Shown piece by piece: positions 1 through 9,754 of a DNA stretch of 15,578 nt (positions within the stretch are counted from its first letter, which is position 1; the number at the start of each line of letters is the position of its first letter). Under the pieces are notes generated by a model. The model saw only the letters and a list, made by a program, of their open reading frames with translations, was not told the origin of the DNA and made no database searches. A program made the position numbers and the translations under genes. This DNA is from DASPOF01 sp035626155 (lineage in GTDB: Bacteria > Desulfobacterota > Binatia > Binatales > Binataceae): assembly GCA_035626155.1 (NCBI GenBank), contig DASPOF010000113.1:1-15578 (forward strand), in the 5' to 3' direction.

Positions 1-1821
1 GCGCGATGAGACATCCTTAAACTTCTCGCGCACGTGGCGAATCGCGGCGCCCATCCGGGTCGATCGCTTGGGCTCTACCGCGCCGACCCGCGCGCGGACC
101 TCATCGGTGAGTTCGTTGTCGAATTCCTTGATTACGTAGAACTCGACGTTGTCGCGGCCGTGGCCTGAAAATCCCATGATCGCGTACTGGTCGCCGATCT
201 CCTCGAGCGATTGCGCCATGATCACGAGCGCTTCCTTGTTCACGTCGATGATCCGGCGCGGTCGCTGCACGGCCTGGGGCCGGCGCTGCAACGCCTTCAT
301 CCAGTCGTCATCGTCGTCATCGGTGTACTTGCGCGGCTCGCGATGGATCGGTTCGTCGGTCGATGCGGACATGTCGAGCAGGAAGAGCGTGGCGACGTCG
401 CGCGCCTCTTTCTTGCGCGCCTTGTACAAGCGCGAGTCGGGCGTCTCGCCCATCCGCCGGGCGACCTGCGACTCGACCGTGCGCTCGAGGTCGATCTCCT
501 CGCCGTCCTCGAGTCCGCGCACCATCCGGTACGACGCGGGCCGGATGCGCTGGAAGTGCCGGCGCACCATCGGAAGCAGTTCCGAGTAGCGCATCAGGGT
601 CGCGGCGAAGAAATCACCGCCATCGCCGGCGATCGGAATTTCGCGCAGGCGGGACCATCCGCGCCGGTAGTCGCCGAGCACGTAATCCCACTCGTCGTAC
701 GCGTAGTACGAATCCTGCCGGGTGCGCGAAATCATCAGCCGCCCCTGTCCAGGGAGCGCACCCACCTCGGCAAGCTGATCGCGCATCTGCTCGAGCTCGC
801 TCAGTTGCTTGCCGGTAAGCTGGGTCAGGTACATCCCTTCGCCGTCCGCATCGCCCTGGCTCTGCGACGGGTTAAGCTGGGCGCCCTGTTCGATGAGGCG
901 GCGCAGCTCCTCGGGCGAAAGCGCGCGTCCCTTGCTGCCCTTGGTCTGCTTGCCCGAGGCCTGCATCCGGACGTTCTGATCGGTTTCGCCACCGTCTTCG
1001 GATTGCTCGCCGTCTTCGCCTTCCGCCTGCGCCCCACTCTCGGCGCCCTTCATGCTGGTGCGGAGGAGGTCGTTGCGCATCCGCTGGGCTTCCGCCGAGA
1101 GATCGCTGCTCTCGCCCGCGCGTTGCGCCTGCGCGATCAGGTCCTGGAGCCACTGGTAGAGCACCTGCACCTGGCGGACCGTACCACGCACGTCGGCGCC
1201 GGGCGCGCGCAGCGGTGCGAACAATTCCCCGGCCGCGCGCGCGAAGTTCATATCGATGTCGATATTGCTCTCGCTCTCGACCAGACCAAGCGACGCGCGA
1301 ACCAGCATCGTGCTGAGCGCCAGAGGTTCGAGCTGCGAAACGAGGGCGCGATTGACCTGGGCAAGCCGCGGCGCCAGCCCCGGATACAGCCGCGCCAGCG
1401 CCGCATCGATTCGGGCGCTCTCGGCCAGCCGCATCAACGCGCTGGCCAGGGCCGGATCCTCAAACGAAGCGACGTAGCTGTCGATCGCCTCGACGCCGGT
1501 TTCGCCGCGATCCTCGAAGCCCGGCAAATCCGCAAGCCTGAGCTTGAAGCTGCCAAAGTCGTGGCGCGATGCGAGATGGGCCGCCGTCACGAGGTAATAG
1601 GTGTACGCGTCCGCCTTGCTGGCGAACTGATCGATGCGGTCGGGCAGGTAGATCATCTCGCCCGCGAGCAGCGGATAGTGGAACGGAAGCATCGGCGGGC
1701 AGTTCGCGAGCGTGTCCATCCGAAATTCCAGCGGAAACAGCATCCGCATGAATTTCGTCAGCACTCCCTTGATTTCGTGCAGTGCCTGGCCAGTCTCGCC
1801 TGGGTGCGCCATCGCAGTCAT
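1..1821 (-). CDS. VWA-domain protein of the NorD/CbbO family, C-terminus cut by window edge
   Basis: The frame is open from an ATG at 1821 to the left edge, giving 607 residues without a stop. Residues 482-487 hold a metal-ion-dependent adhesion site of the form DxSxS (D483, S485, S487). The later MIDAS threonine is T588 in a STRMGAAIRH motif, preceded by an IGDQYAIMGFSGHGRD segment typical of NorD and CbbO. About 480 residues of alpha-helical N-terminal region come first, with an acidic Gln/Gly/Glu-rich linker at about 255-335. Known members work with a MoxR-type AAA ATPase (NorQ or CbbQ) to activate a metalloenzyme such as nitric oxide reductase or Rubisco. No such ATPase or target gene lies on the visible side, so the client is unknown. 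The last 60-90 residues, with the final MIDAS aspartate, are missing. The start is uncertain: ATG 1812 is an alternative, no clear ribosome site precedes either, and the frame stays open upstream. Confidence 0.88.
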   Translation of the reverse strand, partial: MTAMAHPGETGQALHEIKGVLTKFMRMLFPLEFRMDTLANCPPMLPFHYPLLAGEMIYLPDRIDQFASKADAYTYYLVTAAHLASRHDFGSFKLRLADLPGFEDRGETGVEAIDSYVASFEDPALASALMRLAESARIDAALARLYPGLAPRLAQVNRALVSQLEPLALSTMLVRASLGLVESESNIDIDMNFARAAGELFAPLRAPGADVRGTVRQVQVLYQWLQDLIAQAQRAGESSDLSAEAQRMRNDLLRTSMKGAESGAQAEGEDGEQSEDGGETDQNVRMQASGKQTKGSKGRALSPEELRRLIEQGAQLNPSQSQGDADGEGMYLTQLTGKQLSELEQMRDQLAEVGALPGQGRLMISRTRQDSYYAYDEWDYVLGDYRRGWSRLREIPIAGDGGDFFAATLMRYSELLPMVRRHFQRIRPASYRMVRGLEDGEEIDLERTVESQVARRMGETPDSRLYKARKKEARDVATLFLLDMSASTDEPIHREPRKYTDDDDDDWMKALQRRPQAVQRPRRIIDVNKEALVIMAQSLEEIGDQYAIMGFSGHGRDNVEFYVIKEFDNELTDEVRARVGAVEPKRSTRMGAAIRHVREKFKDVSSR

Positions 1822-1906
1822 ATCGATTTTTACAAGGACCCGGCTCCCGATGCAATTTGCGGTCTTCAGGAAAAATCCGCCGGCAAACACAAACCGAACC
1901 GCTTTC

Positions 1907-1936
1907 TTGACTCGGCGGCGATGGGCGGACTTAGAT
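1907..1936 (+). promoter_or_regulatory. Possible promoter of the M16 peptidase pair
   Basis: TTGACT at 1907-1912 matches the sigma-70 -35 consensus at five of six positions. It is followed after 18 bases by TTAGAT at 1931-1936, a poor -10 box with three matches. Transcription from here would begin about five bases before the ATG at 1948, leaving almost no leader. This is either a near-leaderless transcript or a chance match. The 126-base divergent gap between the VWA gene and the M16 genes is the only place a promoter for this pair would fit. Confidence 0.25.
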
Positions 1937-1947
1937 GAGTGATTGCC

Positions 1948-3369
1948 ATGAAAATAATTCCAGCAATTGATTTGCGCGATTTGCTTCGCGCCGCCGCCGC
2001 AGCCGCGGCAATCGCGATTTTCGCTCCCGCAGCCGCCGGCGCGGGGATGACCGATGCGGTCAAGACCGAGACGCTTCCCAACGGGCTCAAGGTCCTCGTG
2101 CTCGAGAACCACAAGGCGCCGGTTGCGACCTTCAGCGTCTTTTTCCACGTGGGTTCGCGCAACGAGGCGTTCGGACAAACCGGGCTCTCGCATCTGCTCG
2201 AACACCTGATGTTCAAGGGGACCAAGAAGATCAAGCCGGAGGAATTCTCGAACATCATCCAGGAAAACGGCGGAATGGATAACGCATTCACGACCTCCGA
2301 TTTCACCGATTACTTCGAGGTGATCAACAAGGACCATCTCGACGTGCCGATATCGCTCGAAGCCGATCGGATGGCGAATTGGGAGCCCAAGCAGTTCGAT
2401 GAGGAGAAGGCGGTCGTTGAGGAAGAGCGCCGCCTGCGCACCGACGACAACCCCGAGGACGCGCTCGACGAGCTGGTCCGCGCGCAAGCCTTCGTCGCGC
2501 ATCCTTATCACTGGCCAGTCATCGGATGGATGAAGGACATTCAGCGGCTCACGCTCCAGGACGCAATCGCCTATCACCAGGTCTACTATTCGCCGCAAAA
2601 TGCGATCATCGTCGCGGTCGGGGATTTCAATTCGGACCAGGTGCTCAAGCAGGTCGCGGAATCATTCGGCGCGATCAAGAACGGTCCCAAGCCCCCGCCC
2701 ATGCGCGATGTGGAACCGCCCCAGGAGGGCGAGCGGAGAGTCGAGATGCGCCACGCGGCGAACCTCCCCGCCTTCGAGGAGGCCTTCCACGTTCCCAACC
2801 TGTCGAACCCCGACTCCTTTGCGCTCGAAGTCGCATCGGAGATCCTCGCCGACGGCAAAAGCTCGCGGCTGTACAAGAAGCTCGTGGTAGAGAAGCGGAT
2901 GGTCGTCAGCATCGGCGCGGGCTATGACATGACCTCCTTCGACCCGGGCTTGTTCGTCGTATCAGGGCAGATGCGGCCGGGCGTTAAGACCGAAAGCGCA
3001 ATCGCCGAGGCCGATCATGAGCTTGCGGCGCTGCGCGAAAAGCCGGTCGGCGCCGAGGAACTTCAAAAGGCGAAAAACCTCGAACAGGCGCAGTTCGTGT
3101 TTACCCAGGACTCGATCCACGAGGAGGCGATGCTGCTTGGGCTTTACGAGATGCTCGGCAGCTACAAGCTCGTGGACCAGTATCTGGCCGGCATCGACAA
3201 GGTGACCGCGGCCGACGTGCAGCGCGTGGCGCGGCAATACCTCGTCGATAGCAATCGCACGCTGGGAGTCCTCGTTCCCACCGGCGTCCGTCCGGCCGGC
3301 GCAGGCGGCGGCATAAGCGGCGGCCAGATCCGCCACGGCGAGGACGGGTTGAGCGGGGTGGTGCGATGA
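1948..3369 (+). CDS. M16 family zinc metallopeptidase, catalytic subunit
   Basis: A 473-residue protein with an N-terminal signal peptide (alanine-rich hydrophobic stretch, about residues 11-32), so probably periplasmic or membrane-attached. The inverted zinc motif HxxEH is intact as H82-L-L-E85-H86. A third-ligand glutamate is expected about 75 residues on and is available at E158-E160 in an AVVEEERRLR segment. The length and the two-lobed architecture fit M16B peptidases, which degrade unfolded or short peptides inside a clamshell chamber. The C-terminal half lacks a clear R/Y pair of the type seen in the next gene. The stop overlaps the next start in ATGA, so the two are surely co-translated and probably form one heteromeric enzyme. 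I chose ATG 1948; GTG 1939 in the same frame is possible and adds three residues. The ribosome site is weak. Confidence 0.93.
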   Translation: MKIIPAIDLRDLLRAAAAAAAIAIFAPAAAGAGMTDAVKTETLPNGLKVLVLENHKAPVATFSVFFHVGSRNEAFGQTGLSHLLEHLMFKGTKKIKPEEFSNIIQENGGMDNAFTTSDFTDYFEVINKDHLDVPISLEADRMANWEPKQFDEEKAVVEEERRLRTDDNPEDALDELVRAQAFVAHPYHWPVIGWMKDIQRLTLQDAIAYHQVYYSPQNAIIVAVGDFNSDQVLKQVAESFGAIKNGPKPPPMRDVEPPQEGERRVEMRHAANLPAFEEAFHVPNLSNPDSFALEVASEILADGKSSRLYKKLVVEKRMVVSIGAGYDMTSFDPGLFVVSGQMRPGVKTESAIAEADHELAALREKPVGAEELQKAKNLEQAQFVFTQDSIHEEAMLLGLYEMLGSYKLVDQYLAGIDKVTAADVQRVARQYLVDSNRTLGVLVPTGVRPAGAGGGISGGQIRHGEDGLSGVVR

Positions 3370-4760
3370 ACGCGGCGGGAATTTCGCTTAGAACCTCGAT
3401 GGCCGCGGCGGCGGCGCTGATTGCGGTCGCGGCGGCGGCTCCCAAGGCCAACGCCCTGGAAATCAAGCGGATGACGCTCAGCAACGGCGCGGTGCTGCTC
3501 GTATCGGAAGAACATCAGTTGCCGATGGTCACGCTCTCGATCGCGTTCGATGCCGGCTCGCGGCGCGATCCTGCGGGCAAGGCCGGGCTTGCCTCTCTGA
3601 CCGCTCACTGCCTTAGCCAGGGGACGCGGGAGCTTAGCGCGGCGGACTTCAATCAGAAAGTCGATTTCATGGGCAGCGCGGTCTCGGTCGATGCGGGCCG
3701 CGACTGGGCAAACGCCAGCCTCACCTCGCTCACAAAATATGAGGCGGAGACTCTGCACCTGCTTGCGGGAATCGTGACCGATCCCGGACTCCGCGATGCG
3801 GACATCGAAAGAAAACGCACCGAGCAGGTCGCCGGCATCAAGGCCGAGGAGGAGCGGCCCGGATACCCCGCAACGGTCAAGTTCACCAGATCGCTGTTCG
3901 GCGACGCTCCTTACGGCCATCCCGTCGAGGGCTACGCCGACTCAGTTGCAAAGCTCACCGCCGAGGACGTCCGCAGTTTCTATCGCGATCACTACAAGCT
4001 CGGGAGCGCGGTGATTGCAGTGACCGGCGACGTTCACGCCGATGAGATCAAGGTGCTGCTGGAGAAACAACTGAGCGGCATACGCGGCGCGGTCGCCTCC
4101 CAGCCCGTCCCGCCGCCTCCTTCCGTCGCTCCCGGACTCCATCTGAACGTGATCGACCGCAACGTCACACAGGCAAACGTCATCCTGGGCTTCGGCGGCA
4201 TCGAGCGGTCGAATCCGGATTACTACCGGCTCCAGGTGATGAATTACATTCTGGGCGGCGGCGGTTTTTCCTCCCGCCTGGTCAAAGTCGTGCGCAGCAG
4301 GGAGGGGCTCGCTTACTCGGTCGGTTCCGGCTTCAGCGCGGGCAAGTTCGCGGGCGCCTTCTCGGTCGGGCTGGAAACCAAGAACGCCAGCGCCAACCAG
4401 GCGATCAAGCTCGTGCTCGATCAAATTCGGGAAATTCAGGAAAAGCCGGTGTCCGATGAGGAACTCGACGGCGCAAAGAAGTACCTGATTGGAAGCTTCC
4501 CCCTCTCGATCGATCGCCAGAGTGGAATTGCGAGCTTCATGCTCGGCGTCGAACTCAACGGGCTCGGCCTCGATTACGCGGACAAATTCCCCAAGCTGAT
4601 TCAGGCGGTGACCAAGGAAGACGTGCAGAAGGTCGCGCGCACGTACCTCCATCCCGACTCCGTGCTTATCGTGGCGGTCGCAAATCAGCGCGAGGCCGCG
4701 ATCGCCGACGCGGCGATCGCGCAAGCGGGCGGCGGTGCGGCAGGCGCGCCGGCCCATTGA
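3366..4760 (+). CDS. M16 family peptidase-like protein, zinc-site-degenerate partner subunit
   Basis: A 464-residue M16 homologue with an alanine-rich signal sequence (about residues 12-30). At the position of HxxEH it reads S77-L-T-A80-H81, so the first zinc His and the catalytic Glu are gone and the protein is not expected to hydrolyse peptides alone. The C-terminal half keeps the substrate-binding region GGGGFSSRL followed by REGLAYSVGSGF, with R304 and Y317 as the likely R/Y pair. In known two-chain M16B proteases and in mitochondrial processing peptidase, one chain supplies zinc and the other supplies substrate binding, which matches this pair. The ATG overlaps the stop of the upstream gene by four bases (ATGA), with a G-rich stretch just before it, indicating translational coupling. 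The gene ends 36 bases from the convergent TPR gene. Function is inferred from family and arrangement. Confidence 0.92.
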   Translation: MNAAGISLRTSMAAAAALIAVAAAAPKANALEIKRMTLSNGAVLLVSEEHQLPMVTLSIAFDAGSRRDPAGKAGLASLTAHCLSQGTRELSAADFNQKVDFMGSAVSVDAGRDWANASLTSLTKYEAETLHLLAGIVTDPGLRDADIERKRTEQVAGIKAEEERPGYPATVKFTRSLFGDAPYGHPVEGYADSVAKLTAEDVRSFYRDHYKLGSAVIAVTGDVHADEIKVLLEKQLSGIRGAVASQPVPPPPSVAPGLHLNVIDRNVTQANVILGFGGIERSNPDYYRLQVMNYILGGGGFSSRLVKVVRSREGLAYSVGSGFSAGKFAGAFSVGLETKNASANQAIKLVLDQIREIQEKPVSDEELDGAKKYLIGSFPLSIDRQSGIASFMLGVELNGLGLDYADKFPKLIQAVTKEDVQKVARTYLHPDSVLIVAVANQREAAIADAAIAQAGGGAAGAPAH

Positions 4761-4796
4761 TGCGGGCAGGCGCGGGGGGCGAAGTTCGAATCGCGA

Positions 4797-5678
4797 TTAC
4801 TGCGTCTGCAAGCGCGCCGGGTTATCCTGCTTGGAGGCCGCCTTGCCTGGAGCGCCTTTTGCCCCCGGCACCAGGTTCCGCTCCTGGCGAATCCAATCCT
4901 TTTGCGGACAGAGCTTCAGCGCTTTATCGAAATCCTTTAGCGAGCGCCGCGAGTCGCCGAGCGCGAGATATGCGCGCGCGCGCCAGGCGTACACATTGCA
5001 CTCCCCCGGCCTGAGCTTGATGGCCCTGGTGTAGTCCGCGATCGCCTGTGCGAAGCTGCCTTTCTTCCCGTAGGAGGCGCCGCGCTCGGTATAAAGATCG
5101 AAGTCATCGCCCCTGAGCCGGATCGCCGTGTCGTAATCGGCGATCGCCGCATCGCACTCGCCCTGGAGGTAATGTTCAAAGCCGCGCCCGCGATAACTGT
5201 CCGCATCGTCGGGCTTGACCTTGATCGCCTCCGAATAGTCAGCGATGGCCTTTTCGCGATCTCCCTTCTTGGCCTCGTAGAAGGCGCGGTCGGAAAAATT
5301 CTCGGCGTCGAGGGGCTCGCGCGCGGCGGCCGCGGTGAAATCCGCGATCGCCCGGTCGAAGTCGCCCTTCCTGCCCCAAGCCAGGCCGCGGTTGAGGAAG
5401 AAGAGGTAGTTCTTCTGATCGAGCTGAATCGCGCGCGTGAAATCCGCGATCGCATGATCGTAATCGCCCCTGCCCTCGTAGCACGAGCCGCGATTCAGAT
5501 ATGCGGCCGCATCGTTGGGGTCGAGGAAGATCGCCTCGGTGAAGTCCGCGATCGCGCCGTCGCAATCGCCCTTCGCCATCGCGTTAAGCCCGTGCTCGGC
5601 CGGGTTATAGAGGGACGACGCGCGCGCCGGCGCCGCGAAAAGCACGAGCAGCAGCACGATCACATGCAGGATCAGCAT
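4797..5678 (-). CDS. Exported TPR-repeat protein, seven repeats
   Basis: A 293-residue protein with a signal peptide (hydrophobic residues 3-15, ending AAPARA about residue 20), so likely periplasmic. Residues 24 to about 261 are seven tetratricopeptide repeats with exact 34-residue spacing: the AIADF/Y core recurs at 42, 76, 110, 144, 178 and 212, with a diverged copy at 246. TPR solenoids bind peptides or partner proteins; no enzymatic domain is present, and the tail after 262 is short and polar. ATG 5678 is preceded by a GAGGGGG ribosome site nine bases upstream. It lies 26 bases after uvrA on the same strand and is probably the last gene of that transcript. The partner cannot be told from sequence; a scaffold role in envelope assembly is a guess. 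Confidence 0.9.
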   Translation of the reverse strand: MLILHVIVLLLVLFAAPARASSLYNPAEHGLNAMAKGDCDGAIADFTEAIFLDPNDAAAYLNRGSCYEGRGDYDHAIADFTRAIQLDQKNYLFFLNRGLAWGRKGDFDRAIADFTAAAAREPLDAENFSDRAFYEAKKGDREKAIADYSEAIKVKPDDADSYRGRGFEHYLQGECDAAIADYDTAIRLRGDDFDLYTERGASYGKKGSFAQAIADYTRAIKLRPGECNVYAWRARAYLALGDSRRSLKDFDKALKLCPQKDWIRQERNLVPGAKGAPGKAASKQDNPARLQTQ

Positions 5679-5704
5679 CGAACGCCGCCCCCTCGCCCTG
5701 CGTC

Positions 5705-8539
<2,835 letters not shown>

Positions 8540-8545
8540 TGCACC

Positions 8546-8611
8546 TTACGCGGCGTCGCGCTGCGCCGTAAATGAGCGCGCGTGCCGCCCGCCGTGATGC
8601 TCGATCGTCAT
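8546..8611 (-). CDS. Possible 21-residue reading frame between the SurA-like gene and uvrA
   Basis: ATG at 8611 begins five bases after the stop of the SurA-like gene and runs 21 codons to a TAA at 8546-8548. The TAA is part of the TAAGGTG that forms the uvrA ribosome site. The peptide begins MTIEHHGGRHARSF and matches no family I know. No ribosome site precedes its ATG, so it would be read, if at all, by reinitiation after the upstream stop. It could be a coupling or leader peptide for uvrA, but a chance frame in GC-rich DNA is the simpler view. Confidence 0.18.
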   Translation of the reverse strand: MTIEHHGGRHARSFTAQRDAA

Positions 8612-8616
8612 GTGCG

Positions 8617-9750
8617 TCAGTAAAGCGTCTCTACGTCGTGCTGCTTGACGAGATCGGTATCGATCCAGGAATTCAGGCGATCCCTCGCCTTGAGGTTTAT
8701 CAATTTTTCGCGGATCTGCTCTTTCACTTCTTCGAGCGGCCTGGGGCCCGGCACCTCGTGCGCCTCGAGCTTGAGAACGTGGAAGCCGTTCTTCGACCGC
8801 ACCAGCGCGGATATGTCCCCGGGTTTCAGTTTTTTCACCGCCGCGAGAATCTCGTCCATCATCTCCGAGGGCTGGAACCATCCGAGCTCCCCGCCGTCAT
8901 TCTTCGATTCGTCGTCGGAGTACTTGTGCGCTAGAAGGCTGAAGTCGGCGCCCTTGACCGCTTGCGCCCGGGCCTCCTCGGCCTTCTTTGCGGCCGCCGA
9001 AACCTGCTGGGGCGTGGCATTGGCGGGAACCGCGACCAGGATCTGCGCGAGTCTCAGGCGCTCGGTCTCGATGTTGAAATCGGACTTGTGAGAATCGTAA
9101 TAGTCCTGGATTTCCTGGGGCGGAATGTCCACGCGATCGCGCACTTCGGTCTCGAACATGATTTCCTTCTGGAGCTCGAGGCGGGCCCGCCTGCGCAATT
9201 CGTCGTACGAGATGCCCTCGTGCATGAGCGCCTCGCGGAATTCCGCGTCGGTCAGATGCTTCGAGGTGCGCATTCCCTGGATATAGCGATCGACCTGGCT
9301 CTCATCGACTTTATCCGCGTACTTCTTGACCTCCTGCTCCAGGAGCTTCTCCGCGATCAGCCCCTTGAGCGCATCCTTGCCCACCGGCGAATCCGCGAGA
9401 TCGTCGGTGTAGATCGGACGGCCGTTCGCCGCGCCGAACGCCTTCACATCGTGCAAGGTAATCGGGTCTCCGTCCACGGTCGCAACCACTCGATCCACGG
9501 CCTCGCCGCGTGGAGCTAGCGGCTCGGGCGTCGCTATCGGAGCCGGCTGCGGAGTCGGCCGGATGGCGGCCGGGGTTGCAGTCGGGGTAGGCGTTGCACG
9601 CCGCGAGGCGGATGCGAGCGGGTTGAGCGCCTTGACCCCGGACCAGCTCGCACCGCTGCATCCGGGAATTCCGCACGCGGCCATGAGCGCCGCGCATAAC
9701 CCGAATGCCGCCGCCGCGCGGGAGAACACCGCCGATCTCCTCTTTCGCAT
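8617..9750 (-). CDS. SurA-like periplasmic peptidyl-prolyl isomerase (parvulin family)
   Basis: A 377-residue protein. Residues 9-26 are hydrophobic with possible lipidation cysteines (MAAC26, PGC31), so it is exported and perhaps a lipoprotein. A Pro/Thr-rich linker (about 52-80) leads to a SurA-type N-terminal chaperone domain (about 85-225; VVATVDGDPITLHDV, then LIAEKLLEQEVKK). One parvulin domain follows (about 230-330; SDDESKNDGGELGWF, then GFHVLKLE with H324). E. coli SurA has two parvulin domains. At the usual catalytic His of the HILV motif there is Gln (Q236 in RLAQILV), so isomerase activity may be weak or absent and the role mainly chaperone. I chose ATG 9750 rather than the in-frame start at 9882, which lies inside mfd and adds an Arg-rich stretch ahead of the signal sequence. 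It starts four bases after the mfd stop, so it is co-transcribed with mfd. Confidence 0.92.
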   Translation of the reverse strand: MRKRRSAVFSRAAAAFGLCAALMAACGIPGCSGASWSGVKALNPLASASRRATPTPTATPAAIRPTPQPAPIATPEPLAPRGEAVDRVVATVDGDPITLHDVKAFGAANGRPIYTDDLADSPVGKDALKGLIAEKLLEQEVKKYADKVDESQVDRYIQGMRTSKHLTDAEFREALMHEGISYDELRRRARLELQKEIMFETEVRDRVDIPPQEIQDYYDSHKSDFNIETERLRLAQILVAVPANATPQQVSAAAKKAEEARAQAVKGADFSLLAHKYSDDESKNDGGELGWFQPSEMMDEILAAVKKLKPGDISALVRSKNGFHVLKLEAHEVPGPRPLEEVKEQIREKLINLKARDRLNSWIDTDLVKQHDVETLY

Positions 9751-9754
9751 GAAC

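Noticed and set aside
211..1938. A 575-codon plus-strand open frame opposite the VWA gene
   Set aside because: The minus strand encodes a clear NorD/CbbO-like protein with MIDAS residues. The plus frame is Arg/Leu/His-rich with no recognisable motif, typical of antisense frames in GC-rich DNA.
1866..2306. A 146-codon minus-strand frame across the VWA-M16 gap
   Set aside because: It lies mostly antisense to the conserved N-terminal half of the first M16 gene, including the HLLEH region, and has no recognisable features.
4789..4798. Palindrome AATCGCGATT between the convergent M16 and TPR genes, considered as a terminator
   Set aside because: It has no loop and no T-run, so it cannot form a useful terminator hairpin.
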